A DNA stretch of 39,345 nucleotides, taken from Clostridia bacterium. Its GTDB lineage: Bacteria; Bacillota; Clostridia; Oscillospirales; CAG-272. Positions 16,994 through 25,187 of the stretch are shown one piece after another. The stretch spans positions 1-39,345 of the forward strand of contig JAFTUB010000122.1 in NCBI GenBank assembly GCA_017466495.1, read 5' to 3'. Both the position numbers and the translations under genes were made by a program. The notes under the pieces were generated by a model. It worked only from the letters and a program-made list of their open reading frames with translations. It was not told the DNA's origin and searched no databases. Numbering within the stretch: the stretch's first letter is position 1; every line of letters starts with the position of its first letter.

Positions 16994-17032
16994 TGCCCCC
17001 ACAGTCCATATGGGCTGTGGGGGCATTTTTTT
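16994..17032 (+). terminator. Rho-independent terminator after glmS
   Basis: A 14-bp stem (16994-17007 with 17012-17025) with one G-T pair is followed by seven T residues, six bases after the glmS stop. Confidence 0.95.
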
Positions 17033-17080
17033 GTTCTGCGGCGCATATATTGCCATACCAAATGGGAAGGCGGTGCAAAA

Positions 17081-19695
17081 ATGCAGGGACTGACAAGGGA
17101 GCAGGTCGAGGCGGCCCGGGCGGCGCATGGGGAGAACAGGCTGACACAGAAAAAACGCCGGGGCTTTTGGCGGCAGTTCGTGGGTAATCTGGGGGACCCC
17201 GTGATCCGTATTCTGCTCTGTGCCCTGGGGGTAAATCTGCTTTTTTTGTTGCTCGGGGGGGATTGGGTGGAAACAGTGGGGGTGGCGATATCGGTCTTCC
17301 TCGCGACGTTGATCTCCACCCTGTCGGAATACAGCAGCGAGGCGGCCTTTGCCCGGCTCAACGCTGAGGAGGCAAACCGTCGGTGCCGCGTCCTGCGGGC
17401 CGAGGGGCTGGTGGAGCTTCCCGCCGCTGAGCTGGTGGTGGGGGATACGGTGTGCATCGGTGCGGGGGAGGGCGTCCCTGCCGACGGACGGATCCTGCGG
17501 GGGAGACTTGGCGTGGATCAGTCGGCCATGACGGGGGAGAGCAGGGAAGTGGAGAAGCGGCCGGGACGCGCCGGGGACGGCTCCCCTGCGGATGGGACCA
17601 TGCTGTTCTCGGGGACGGTGGTGCTGACGGGAGAGGCCGAATTTGCCGTGACAGCGGTGGGGGACTCCACCGTGCTGGGTGGCATCTCCCGGGAGGTACA
17701 GGGGGACACCCGCACCTCGCCCCTTAAGCTGAGGCTGACCCGCCTGGCCGCCACCATCAGCCGAATCGGGTATGCTGCTGCGGCCCTGGTGGCGTTGGCC
17801 TATCTCTGCAACACCTTTCTCATGGACAGCGGGTTCCAATGGACGGTGATCCGTATGAAGCTGGCCGATCTGCCCTATCTTGGCTATCACCTGCTCCATG
17901 CCCTTACCCTGGCGCTGACGGTGATTGTCATGGCGGTGCCCGAGGGACTGCCCATGATGATCGCAGTGGTTCTGTCCGCCAACATCCGGCGGATGCTTCG
18001 GGGGCAGGTGCTGGTGCGCAAACCCATGGGCATTGAGGCGGCGGGGAGCATGAACCTGCTCTTTACCGACAAAACAGGTACCCTGACCGAGGGCAAGATG
18101 CGGGTGACTGCGCTGCTGACAGCGGAGGGGGAGAGCCGAAGTCTGCCCCGCGGGGCGGTGGGGGAGGCGGTTTCCCTCCATGCGGCCTGCAACTGTGATG
18201 CGGCCTGGGGGGCGCGGGAGCTGCTTGGGGGCAACGCCACCGACCGCACCCTGGGGCTGTTTGTGGGACGGCGCAGGCAGGCGCTTCTCCCCATCGGGGA
18301 GAAACTGCCCTTTGACAGTCGCCGCAAGTTCTCCGCCGCTACGGTGCGCCGGGGAGGGGAGCTTTGCACCTTGATCAAAGGTGCGCCCGATCTGCTTTTG
18401 CCCTATGTGCAGAGGGCGCTGAATCGGGATGGGCAAGCGGTGCCTTTTTTGGTCTCCGGTTTCGGTGCGGCACTTCGCGAGGCCGCTGCCGGGGGCGGGC
18501 GCCTTCTTCTTTTGGGTGAAGCGAAGGGGGACTGCATCGCTGCTCTGCGCAGGGGTGAGATCCCGCCCTTGACTCTCCACGGCGTACTGGTGCTTCGCGA
18601 TCGCCTTCGTCCCGAGGCACGGCGGGCGGTACAGGATCTGCAGGGTGCGGGAATCGGTGTGGTGATGATCACCGGGGACAGCCCCGAAACGGGGGAGGCC
18701 ATTGCCCGGGCCTGTGGGATCATCACGGGCGAGCGGCGTGAGGTGCTCACCGGGGCGGCGCTGGAGAGAATGTCCGATGAAGCGGTGGCGGCGATTCTGC
18801 CGCGGCTGGCGGTGGTGGCCCGCGCCATGCCGGGCCACAAGAGCCGCCTGGTGCGGGTGGCTCAGGAGCAGGATCTGGTGGTGGGCATGACGGGGGACGG
18901 CATCAACGATGCTCCCGCCCTTCGGCTGGCGGATGTGGGCTTTGCCCAGGGAAGCGGCACGCAGGTGGCCCGTGAGGCGGGGGACATCATCATTTTGGAT
19001 GACAATCTTGCCTCGGTGGCCCGGGCGGTGCTTTACGGTCGAAACATATTCAAGAGCATCCGTAAGTTCATTGTGCTCCAGCTGACCATGAATTTCAGCG
19101 CGGTGGGGGTGTCCATGATCTGTCCCTTCCTCGGCATTGATGCCCCGGTGACGGTGGTGCAGATGCTGTGGATCAATCTGATCATGGATACCCGGGAGGG
19201 CTTGCTTTTGCGGGGGAGGCCGCCGATCCGCGGCAGATGCGGGAGCCACCCAAGCGGCGGGATGAGCCCATCCTGTGTGGGTATATGGTCAATCAGATTG
19301 CCCTGCTGGGGGCCTTCACGGTGGGGATGTGCCTTGCCTTTCTGAAGCTGCCGGGGGTGGTGACACGTTTTCGGGAGGCGGAGGATGACATTTACCTGCT
19401 GACGGCCTTTTTTGCCCTGTTTATTTTTGCGGGGGTGTTCAACTGCTTCAATGCCCGCACCGATCGGCTGAATCTCTTTGCGGGGCTTGGAAAGAATCCT
19501 GCATTTATGGGCATTATGCTGGCGGTGGCGGTGATGCAGATTCTCTTCGTCTATCTCGGCGGAAGCGTACTGCGCACCGCCCCGTTGACAATAGAGGAAC
19601 TGACAGTTCCGCTGGTGGCGGCGGCAACGGTGATCCCTGCCGAGTTTCTGCGCAAGCTGCTCTGGCGCGCGTGGAAGGGGAAGCAGGGGTATTGA
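17081..19695 (+). pseudogene. Calcium-type P-type ATPase, interrupted by a one-base frameshift
   Basis: The first frame (17081-19345) encodes a P2-type cation ATPase: actuator motif TGES (151-154), M4 PEGLP (287-291), phosphorylated Asp in DKTGTLT (D330) and hinge GDGINDAP (D606, D610). It reads correctly to WINLIMDT (704), then changes into an aberrant 50-residue tail. The missing C-terminal helices M7-M10 are encoded in the next frame up to TGA 19695 (GGLAFAGEAADP onward). Restoring one base between 19193 and 19194 (CG to CTG) gives MDTLGGLAFAGE and an 871-residue protein. M6 keeps Asn and Asp, and M5 has Asn without a following Glu, resembling PMCA-type single-site calcium pumps. The break is a mutation or sequence error; no slippery heptamer is evident. 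Confidence 0.85.
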
Positions 19696-19711
19696 GTGGG
19701 GGAAGACAGTC

Positions 19712-19755
19712 AAAAAGGGGCAAATATCCGCTTGGCTGTGCCAAGCGGATGTTTG
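19712..19755 (-). terminator. Terminator of the XRE-TPR gene
   Basis: A 16-bp stem (19721-19736 with 19740-19755, one G-T pair) with loop TGT is followed on the minus strand by CCCC and five T residues. It lies just after the stop codon of the minus-strand gene. Confidence 0.8.
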
Positions 19756-19756
19756 C

Positions 19757-20902
19757 TTAAAGCAAGTTCGCTTTTGCGAGGATGACCTGGAAACGCTTGC
19801 TTCCCCGCAGAGGATCGAAAACGCTCCATTGGAGAGAGTTGGTGATCTGTTTTGCCGGGGGAACCGATGTGAGGTGGGCTGAGAAATCGATGCCATAAAA
19901 ATACGGCAGCTGACTGGTTTTGTGATGATGTTTCTCGGCGGAACGCTGTCCAAAGCAGACTAGTTTTTCCAGCCAATCCATGGCCTCTTCGGTGCGGCCC
20001 AGCTTTATGCAGATCGAGGCGCACCGATCATAGGACAGATTGAGGGATAGGTTGGGGTGATATGGTTCATCGGCGTTTTTGCTCTGGAGGATCCTTTCGA
20101 ACAGATCAATGCGGAGACGGTAACAGGTATAGGCTTCTTCCCACTTGCCTTGCTTCTCATATAAATATCCCAGCGCGGGTAAAATGGGCTCAATCTGGAT
20201 CAGTTTGGTGTACAGAGCGTTGATGTACTGCACTTTTGCATCCTCGGTGCGGCCCATGGCCTCATAGACTACGGCAAGCTGAAATCCGCTTTGATCAACC
20301 ACCTGTTTGGCATGTTCTTCAGCTTTGGCCAGGTCTCCTGCCATCCGATAAATGCTGACCAATCTGCGATGTGCCAGGTCGAGATATTCCATATCGCTGC
20401 AATGGTGCAAAATTACATTGGCTTGACGGATGCCCTCCTGCATCATGGCGTGCATTTCATCGCCTCTGCCCGTTTCTTCTCCTTGTATTGTTTCCCGGTG
20501 ATTTGCCCAAAGCAGACTCACGATGCTCCCCAGTGAGCAAGCGAGCAGCTTGTAGTTGTTGGGATATACAGCCAGTATTTTTTGCACATCTGCACAGCAT
20601 GCCCGGCAATGGGCGAGGTCGCTTATTCCTTCGGGCTTGCTGCACCGTTTTTGATGGTATTCCCGAAGGAAGGCCTCTGTTTGTTCGTCGTCTGCATCCC
20701 CTGCAATGCCAAACAGAACGTCGGTGGATATGCCGAACACATGGGCCAGGGGGACGATCTGTGCGATATCCGGAAGGCTGGCTTCGGTTTCCCAGCGGCT
20801 GACGGCCTGGCAGGTGACATTTAGCTGTTCCGCCAGCTCTTCCTGGGTGAGGTTTCGCTCTTTGCGCAGCCCGCGAATGATTTTTCCCATAGTTTCGTGC
20901 AT
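19757..20902 (-). CDS. XRE-family regulator with C-terminal TPR region
   Basis: The 381-residue protein begins with a Cro/C1-type helix-turn-helix (residues about 8-62, core LTQEELAEQLNVTCQAVSRW). A long all-helical region with tetratricopeptide character follows, including KAEEHAKQVVDQSG and the repeated pattern of small and aromatic residues. This layout is used in Firmicutes by peptide- or partner-sensing regulators. The start ATG 20902 has AAAGGAG eight bases upstream. A consensus-like promoter precedes it. The target genes are unknown, and no small peptide gene is seen next to it. Confidence 0.85.
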   Translation of the reverse strand: MHETMGKIIRGLRKERNLTQEELAEQLNVTCQAVSRWETEASLPDIAQIVPLAHVFGISTDVLFGIAGDADDEQTEAFLREYHQKRCSKPEGISDLAHCRACCADVQKILAVYPNNYKLLACSLGSIVSLLWANHRETIQGEETGRGDEMHAMMQEGIRQANVILHHCSDMEYLDLAHRRLVSIYRMAGDLAKAEEHAKQVVDQSGFQLAVVYEAMGRTEDAKVQYINALYTKLIQIEPILPALGYLYEKQGKWEEAYTCYRLRIDLFERILQSKNADEPYHPNLSLNLSYDRCASICIKLGRTEEAMDWLEKLVCFGQRSAEKHHHKTSQLPYFYGIDFSAHLTSVPPAKQITNSLQWSVFDPLRGSKRFQVILAKANLL

Positions 20903-20948
20903 GATATTTCTCCTTTGGACAATTTGTTGATTTGCTTCCGCCGAATAC

Positions 20949-20977
20949 AGTATAACAGAGAATTTCCCTTATGTACA
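20949..20977 (-). promoter_or_regulatory. Promoter for the XRE-TPR gene
   Basis: On the minus strand TGTACA (20977-20972) and TATACT (20954-20949) are 17 bases apart, with TG one base before the -10 box. Confidence 0.55.
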
Positions 20978-21023
20978 GCGACGCGAACAGGAATCGGACT
21001 CAACGGAGACTTGAATTTTGGCC

Positions 21024-21062
21024 AAAAAAGAGGAAGAGACGGGAACCGTCTCTTCCTCTTTT
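21024..21062 (-). terminator. Terminator of the L33-SecE-NusG-L11-L1 operon
   Basis: A 17-bp stem (21026-21042 with 21046-21062) with a three-base loop is followed on the minus strand by a T run. It lies 14 bases after the rplA stop codon. Confidence 0.9.
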
Positions 21063-21075
21063 ATACCGGTCAAAA

Positions 21076-21771
21076 TTAGCCAAGCTTAGCCTGGTTGATC
21101 TTGATGCCGGGGCCCATGGTAGATGCAAGGACGCAGGACTTAATGTACTGACCCTTTGCAGCTGCGGGACGAGCCTTGATGATTGCGCCCATCAGAGTCT
21201 CAAAGTTCTCCTGGAGCTTCTCAGCGCCGAAGGAAGCCTTGCCGATGGGGCAGTGGATGATGTTGGTCTTGTCCAGACGGTACTCGATCTTACCGGCCTT
21301 AGCCTCGGTAACAGCGCGAGCAACATCGGGGGTAACGGTGCCTGCCTTGGGGTTAGGCATCAGGCCCTTAGGACCGAGAACCTTACCCAGACGGCCGATC
21401 ACGCCCATCATATCGGGGCTTGCGATAACCACGTCAAACTCGAACCAGTTCTCCTGCTGAATCTTGGCAACCATGTCCTCAGCACCAACGTAGTCGGCAC
21501 CTGCAGCCTTGGCAGCGTCAGCCTTGTCGCCCTTCGCGAAAACGAGGGTGCGGACGGTCTTACCGGTACCGTTCGGCAGAACGACGGCACCGCGGACCTG
21601 CTGGTCAGCGTGGCGGGAGTCAACGCCCAGACGGACGTGCAGCTCGATGGTCTCATCGAACTTTGCCTTAGAGGTCTGGCAAACCAGAGCCAGTGCCTCT
21701 GCGGGATCATACATCTTGTTCTTTTCAAGCAGCTTTACGCTGTCGGAATACTTCTTGCCCATTTTAGCCAT
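21076..21771 (-). CDS. rplA: 50S ribosomal protein L1
   Basis: The 231-residue protein has the normal L1 length and signatures: the N-terminal MAKMGKKY, the central LGKVLGPKGLMPNPKAGT loop that contacts RNA, and a C-terminal STMGPGIKI. It binds the 23S rRNA L1 stalk and typically represses its own operon. AAGGAGGT precedes the ATG by eight bases. It lies 14 bases after rplK and is the last gene of the operon; a strong terminator follows instead of rplJ. Confidence 0.98.
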   Translation of the reverse strand: MAKMGKKYSDSVKLLEKNKMYDPAEALALVCQTSKAKFDETIELHVRLGVDSRHADQQVRGAVVLPNGTGKTVRTLVFAKGDKADAAKAAGADYVGAEDMVAKIQQENWFEFDVVIASPDMMGVIGRLGKVLGPKGLMPNPKAGTVTPDVARAVTEAKAGKIEYRLDKTNIIHCPIGKASFGAEKLQENFETLMGAIIKARPAAAKGQYIKSCVLASTMGPGIKINQAKLG

Positions 21772-21785
21772 TGTTCTTTACCTCC

Positions 21786-22211
21786 TTAGTCCTCGACCAC
21801 AACACCCATGGAACGGGCGGTGCCGGCGATCATGCTCATAGCGGTCTCGACAGAGGCAGCATTGAGGTCGGGCATCTTGGTCTCAGCGATCTTCTTAACC
21901 TGCTCACGGGTGATGGTTGCAACCTTGGTCTTGTTCGGGGTAGCCGAACCGGACTCGATGCCTGCAGCCTTCTTGATCAGCACGGGAGCGGGAGGAGTCT
22001 TGGTGATAAAGGTGAAGGAACGGTCTGCGTAAACGGTGATGACAACGGGGATGATCAGACCGATGTCATTCTTGGTGCGCTCGTTGAATTCCTTGGTGAA
22101 GTTGGGGATTGCAACGCCGTACTGACCGAGTGCGGGACCAACGGGGGGCTGGGGAGTAGCCTTGCCTGCAGGAAGCTGCAGCTTGATATAACCAATAATC
22201 TTCTTTGCCAT
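21786..22211 (-). CDS. rplK: 50S ribosomal protein L11
   Basis: The 141-residue protein has the standard length. The N-terminal domain carries the Pro-rich motif PPVGPALGQYGVAI and the C-terminal domain the rRNA-binding end TARSMGVVVED. It forms the GTPase-associated centre with 23S rRNA. GGAGGTG lies 13 bases before the ATG. The 79-base gap to nusG contains a possible hairpin (GGGAGAAA with TTTCTCCC), which may be a leader structure. Confidence 0.98.
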   Translation of the reverse strand: MAKKIIGYIKLQLPAGKATPQPPVGPALGQYGVAIPNFTKEFNERTKNDIGLIIPVVITVYADRSFTFITKTPPAPVLIKKAAGIESGSATPNKTKVATITREQVKKIAETKMPDLNAASVETAMSMIAGTARSMGVVVED

Positions 22212-22290
22212 AATGAAATATTACACCTCCAAATGTGGTACCATATACGGGAGAAATGAAGAATTTTTCTCCCTCCCACGAATGCGGACA

Positions 22291-22836
22291 TCAGAGCTCG
22301 TTGTCGGCCTGAATGTCCTTGGTTTCCAGACGGATGGGCATATCGCGGCGCTCGGTTTTGACCAGCACCGTGACTTCCTTTCTGTCGTCCGAGAATTCCT
22401 GAACGGTTCCGCGGTAACCCTCGAAGAGGCCCGCGCAGATTTTGACTTTGCTTCCAACGTCGAAGCTGACGTTGACGGTGCGCGTCTCCACAGCCAGTGC
22501 CTCAACCTCTTCTTCGGTGAGGGGGGTGGGACGTGAACCGGGTCCGACGAAGCCTGTGACGCCGCGGATGTTGCGGACGACGTGCCAGCTTTCATCGGTC
22601 ATGGTCATTTTGATGAGCACGTAAGAGGGGAAGATCTTCTCCTCGGTCTCACGCTCAACATCGCCGTCGCTTTCCACAACCAGCTCGGTGGGAATGCGGA
22701 CGTCGTAGATCAGATGGGAGAGGTTACGGTTCTCCACGATCTTCTCCAGGTTTGCCTTGACCTTATTCTCGTATCCCGAATAGGTGTGCGCCACATACCA
22801 ACGCGGGCCGAGGTTCATTTCATTGATATCACTCAT
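22291..22836 (-). CDS. nusG: Transcription termination/antitermination factor NusG
   Basis: The 181-residue protein has the NGN domain beginning WYVAHTYSGYENKVKANLE and ending near GVTGFVGPG. A C-terminal KOW domain (VGSKVKICAGLFEGYRGTVQEF) follows. It binds RNA polymerase and couples it to Rho or ribosomal S10. The ribosome site before ATG 22836 is weak, so translation may be coupled to secE, whose stop is 19 bases upstream. Confidence 0.98.
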   Translation of the reverse strand: MSDINEMNLGPRWYVAHTYSGYENKVKANLEKIVENRNLSHLIYDVRIPTELVVESDGDVERETEEKIFPSYVLIKMTMTDESWHVVRNIRGVTGFVGPGSRPTPLTEEEVEALAVETRTVNVSFDVGSKVKICAGLFEGYRGTVQEFSDDRKEVTVLVKTERRDMPIRLETKDIQADNEL

Positions 22837-22855
22837 GATCTAACCGTAATTCCGA

Positions 22856-23137
22856 TCAGAACAAGCCGCCCAACAGGGAGATGGCCTGAGAGAAACCAAA
22901 GTCAAGCAGACCGATCAGTGCGCTGGTGAGCACAACGATAATCACAACCACGATGGTGTTGTTCTTAACCTGCTTCCAGGGGCACCAAACGATTTTCTTC
23001 AGCTCGCTCTTATAGTCGCGCCAAAACTTGACCAGGCGCTCAGAGAGCTTCACCTTATCCTTCTTTTTCTTCTCGGGCTTCTTTGCTGCGTCGTTCTTTT
23101 CGGGGGTAACTTCGGTGTTCTTTTCGATGTCTGCCAT
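22856..23137 (-). CDS. secE: Preprotein translocase subunit SecE
   Basis: The 93-residue protein has a Lys/Glu-rich soluble N-terminal extension of about 30 residues, the amphipathic helix with FWRDYKSELKKIVWCPW, and one C-terminal transmembrane helix. This is the single-span form usual in Firmicutes. It clamps SecY in the membrane translocase. AGGAGGG lies five bases before the ATG. Confidence 0.97.
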   Translation of the reverse strand: MADIEKNTEVTPEKNDAAKKPEKKKKDKVKLSERLVKFWRDYKSELKKIVWCPWKQVKNNTIVVVIIVVLTSALIGLLDFGFSQAISLLGGLF

Positions 23138-23153
23138 GATTACCCTCCTGCCC

Positions 23154-23318
23154 TTACTTCGACTCTTTGTGAAGAGTGTGCTTGCGGCAGAACTTGCAGT
23201 ACTTGTTCATCTCAAGTCTGTCCGGATCGTTCTTCTTGTTCTTTTTGGTGTCATAGTTGCGCTGCTTGCACTCTGTGCAGACGAGCGTAATCTTGACGCG
23301 CTGTTCATTCTTCGCCAT
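23154..23318 (-). CDS. rpmG: 50S ribosomal protein L33, zinc-binding form
   Basis: A 54-residue reading frame starts MAKNEQRVKITLVC and has two CXXC pairs, CTEC (14-17) and CKFC (41-44), the zinc-ribbon form of L33. It contains the family segment NYDTKKNKKNDPDRLE. GGAGGTG precedes the ATG by nine bases. It is first in the operon, 16 bases before secE. Presence of all four cysteines means zinc-dependent; a zinc-free paralogue may exist elsewhere. Confidence 0.96.
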   Translation of the reverse strand: MAKNEQRVKITLVCTECKQRNYDTKKNKKNDPDRLEMNKYCKFCRKHTLHKESK

Positions 23319-23414
23319 GGATGTCGGCACCTCCGATTCATTGAATTTACCGCGTGTGCGGCGATTTAGTGTACCTCCCTCAGAAAAGGGACGTGCGGGC
23401 GCAAAATACGCACG

Positions 23415-23436
23415 AAAAAAAGCCCTCTTGCAGAGG
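23415..23436 (-). other. 5'-terminal hairpin with U7 tract in the rpmG leader
   Basis: On the minus strand CCTCT-GCA-AGAGG is followed by GC and seven T residues. It begins about one base after the predicted transcription start (about 23437). It resembles a very small intrinsic terminator or a 5' stabilising stem-loop, and could also stop read-through from the upstream YmdB gene. Confidence 0.5.
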
Positions 23437-23443
23437 TAGTACT

Positions 23444-23472
23444 ATTATAGCAGATACCCCTTGCTTTGTCAA
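23444..23472 (-). promoter_or_regulatory. Perfect consensus promoter of the L33-SecE-NusG-L11-L1 operon
   Basis: On the minus strand TTGACA (23472-23467) and TATAAT (23449-23444) are exactly 17 bases apart, both full matches. Confidence 0.92.
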
Positions 23473-23505
23473 GGCTTTTTTTCTTTATTTTTCGGGATTT
23501 TGGGA

Positions 23506-24306
23506 TTATTTTTTTGCAGTTTGGCCGGCATTGGCACAGGGAAGACTGATCCGATCCACAGCGGTGACGCGGAAGCTGCTGTCCAGGGTGAAGAGTGCGC
23601 CGTGCAGAGCAAGGGGGCCGTCTGCAGGAAGAAAGCGCTGGGGCATATGGGTGCGGAATTTTCGGATGACGGCGGCCGCGTCGGTGCCGAGAATGCCGTC
23701 GGCGGGACCGCACATACCCAGGTCGGTGATGTAGCCGCTGCCCCGGGGCAGAATTCCCTCATCGGCGGTCTGTACATGGGTGTGGGTGCCGAAGATCACG
23801 GCAATCCGGCCGTCGAAGACACGGGCAAGGGCAAGCTTTTCGGCGGTAGCTTCGGCGTGGATATCCAGCATGGCAAAATCATAGCTGCCCGCATTGCGGT
23901 CGAGAATCTTCTCTACCGTGTCAAATGGGTCGGCCAGACTGTCCATGAAGACATTGCCCATGACGTTGATGGCCAGCATTCGCCAGCTTCCGGCGGGGAC
24001 GATGGCCCAGCCGCTGCCGGGTGCTGTGGGGGGATAATTGGCAGGGCGCAGAACACGGGATTCCTCCTCCAGCAGAGGAATGAGGTCGCGTTTACCCCAA
24101 ACGTGGTTGCCGGTGGTGAGCAGATCCACCCCCGCATCCAGCAGGCGGTTGGCCTGCGCGGAGGAAAGACCGTGAATGTCATCGGCGTTTTCGCCGTTGG
24201 CCACCACGCAGTCGGCACCGAGGCGGCTGCGGAGGGCCCACAGCTCCCGCTCCAGGTAGTCCACGGTGCGGGTGCCGACGATATCGCCCAGGGCAAGCAG
24301 TTTCAT
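23506..24306 (-). CDS. ymdB: YmdB-family metallophosphoesterase
   Basis: The 266-residue protein shows the metal-binding motifs of the family in order: GDIVG at the N-terminus, NGEN, TTGNHVWGK, DIHAEATAEK and GTHTHVQTAD. Family members are cytoplasmic 2',3'-cyclic-nucleotide phosphodiesterases that affect global expression and development in Bacillus. The start ATG 24306 follows AAGGAG by nine bases; the 16 extra residues of the longer open frame lack a ribosome site. A full consensus promoter is present upstream. Only 34 bases separate its stop from the -35 box of the ribosomal operon and no strong terminator is seen between, so read-through is possible. Confidence 0.93.
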   Translation of the reverse strand: MKLLALGDIVGTRTVDYLERELWALRSRLGADCVVANGENADDIHGLSSAQANRLLDAGVDLLTTGNHVWGKRDLIPLLEEESRVLRPANYPPTAPGSGWAIVPAGSWRMLAINVMGNVFMDSLADPFDTVEKILDRNAGSYDFAMLDIHAEATAEKLALARVFDGRIAVIFGTHTHVQTADEGILPRGSGYITDLGMCGPADGILGTDAAAVIRKFRTHMPQRFLPADGPLALHGALFTLDSSFRVTAVDRISLPCANAGQTAKK

Positions 24307-24377
24307 GAGGGAGATCTCCTTACGTTTGTTTTTTGCGCAGGTTGTTTGGGGCATAGGTGCGATAGGGGTTTTCCACC

Positions 24378-24406
24378 ATTATAATCTATTGTACGGCCCT
24401 TGTCAA
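24378..24406 (-). promoter_or_regulatory. Perfect consensus promoter for ymdB
   Basis: On the minus strand TTGACA (24406-24401) and TATAAT (24383-24378) are 17 bases apart. Confidence 0.88.
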
Positions 24407-24468
24407 TCGGCAGAAGGGAGAAGTTTTGGGGGATTGAAAATATTTTTTTGTTTTTTTGAAAAATCCTC

Positions 24469-24497
24469 TTGCTTTTTCCTGCAGGATATGGTATAAT
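24469..24497 (+). promoter_or_regulatory. Promoter of tRNA-Trp
   Basis: TTGCTT (24469-24474) and TATAAT (24492-24497) with a 17-base spacer lie 15 bases upstream of the mature tRNA. Confidence 0.8.
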
Positions 24498-24512
24498 GCC
24501 TGTGTTGTAGAT

Positions 24513-24588
24513 AGGGGTATAGTTCAGTCGGTAGAACACCAGTCTCCAAAACTGGGTGTCGTGGGTTCAAATCCTCCTGCCCCTGCCA
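24513..24588 (+). tRNA. tRNA-Trp (anticodon CCA)
   Basis: The 76-base gene folds as a standard cloverleaf. The acceptor AGGGGTA pairs with TGCCCCT (one T-G pair), the D stem is GTTC/GAAC, and the anticodon stem CCAGT/ACTGG surrounds the loop CTCCAAA. The T loop is TTCAAAT, and the CCA end is encoded. The T stem has one mismatch. It reads the single tryptophan codon. Confidence 0.97.
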
Positions 24589-24590
24589 AG

Positions 24591-24624
24591 AAAAAAGCAG
24601 ATTGCGAAAGCAATCTGCTTTTTT
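24591..24624 (+). terminator. Terminator of tRNA-Trp
   Basis: A 15-bp perfect stem with a GAAA loop begins with A6 and ends with T6 directly after the tRNA. Confidence 0.95.
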
Positions 24625-24627
24625 CAA

Positions 24628-24788
24628 CTAAATCCGCCGTTGGCGGAAGAAATCCACCTGCGGTGGATGAAATCGCTTCGCGATGAAATCCCGCTTCGCG
24701 GGGAGAGAGGACGGATTTAATTTCATCTGAAGCCGTAGGCTGAAGATTTCATCCGAGCTTGCTCGGATTTCATCGTGCGAAGCACGAT
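24628..24788. repeat. Array of seven short hairpins in two opposed orientations
   Basis: Seven compact stem-loops follow each other: 24633-24647, 24653-24667, 24672-24684, 24689-24703, 24725-24747, 24751-24768 and 24772-24788. Most stems begin ATC and end GAT. The first four are joined by (G)AAAT linkers and the last three by TTTCAT linkers, the reverse complement, so the array is head-to-head around about 24704-24724. The fifth stem contains a tandem G-A pair. The outer CTAAATCCG (24628) is nearly complementary to CGGATTTAA (24712). Loops are two or three bases, several TTC or GAA. The last linker runs directly into the -35 box of the next gene. No protein is encoded. Confidence 0.85.
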
Positions 24789-24792
24789 TTCA

Positions 24793-24821
24793 TTGAGTAT
24801 TTTGAGAATTTATGGTATAAT
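24793..24821 (+). promoter_or_regulatory. Promoter of the four-helix-bundle gene
   Basis: TTGAGT (24793-24798) and TATAAT (24816-24821) have a 17-base spacer. The -35 box begins four bases after the last hairpin of the array. Confidence 0.75.
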
Positions 24822-24841
24822 GAACGAAAGAGGTGATAACA

Positions 24842-25186
24842 ATGGCAGAAAACAAGCTTGCAGATTTGTCAACCGAATTTGCGGTGAAGATTTTGAATTT
24901 GACCGACGGTATCAAAGGACATTATTCTTTAGCCAATCAACTTGAACGCAGCGGCACAAGTATAGGTGCAAACATCAGAGAGGCAAAGTATGCTCACAGC
25001 AAAGCAGATTTCATTGCCAAACTGCAAATATCTCTCAAAGAGTGTTATGAAACAGAGTACTGGATCGAGATTGCGCAAAGGGCAAATATCATTTCGGAAG
25101 AAAACGAAAAAAGCGTTTTGCACGATTGCGGATCTATCCGCAGAATGTTGATTGCTTCGATCAACACGGCGAAGGAGAATTTGTAA
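24842..25186 (+). CDS. Four-helix-bundle protein (S23/Avd-like family)
   Basis: The 114-residue all-helical protein matches the four-helix-bundle family first described from proteins in 23S rRNA intervening sequences. The characteristic segment is LANQLERSGTSIGANIREA, followed by QISLKECYETEYWI. The fold is shared with Avd, the accessory protein of diversity-generating retroelements, and members form pentamers that bind nucleic acid. No reverse transcriptase is near it here. The start ATG 24842 follows AGAGGTG; an upstream GTG in the same frame overlaps the ribosome site. It sits directly behind the hairpin array and one base before the next gene. Confidence 0.9.
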   Translation: MAENKLADLSTEFAVKILNLTDGIKGHYSLANQLERSGTSIGANIREAKYAHSKADFIAKLQISLKECYETEYWIEIAQRANIISEENEKSVLHDCGSIRRMLIASINTAKENL

Positions 25187-25187
25187 T

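Noticed and set aside
15084..17147. Long minus-strand frame of 687 codons opposite glmS
   Set aside because: It is antisense to a well-conserved gene, with His/Gln/Gly bias and no motifs; a product of high GC.
19184..19200. Programmed frameshift in the P-type ATPase
   Set aside because: No slippery heptamer is visible at the junction, and the family is not known for recoding. A single missing base explains it better.
24591..24800. CRISPR array
   Set aside because: The stem-loops are not identical repeats with unique spacers; they are variable hairpins with constant linkers of four to six bases, and no cas genes are present.
24842..25186. Diversity-generating retroelement
   Set aside because: The Avd-like fold alone is present. 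There is no reverse transcriptase and no template/variable repeat pair in the window.
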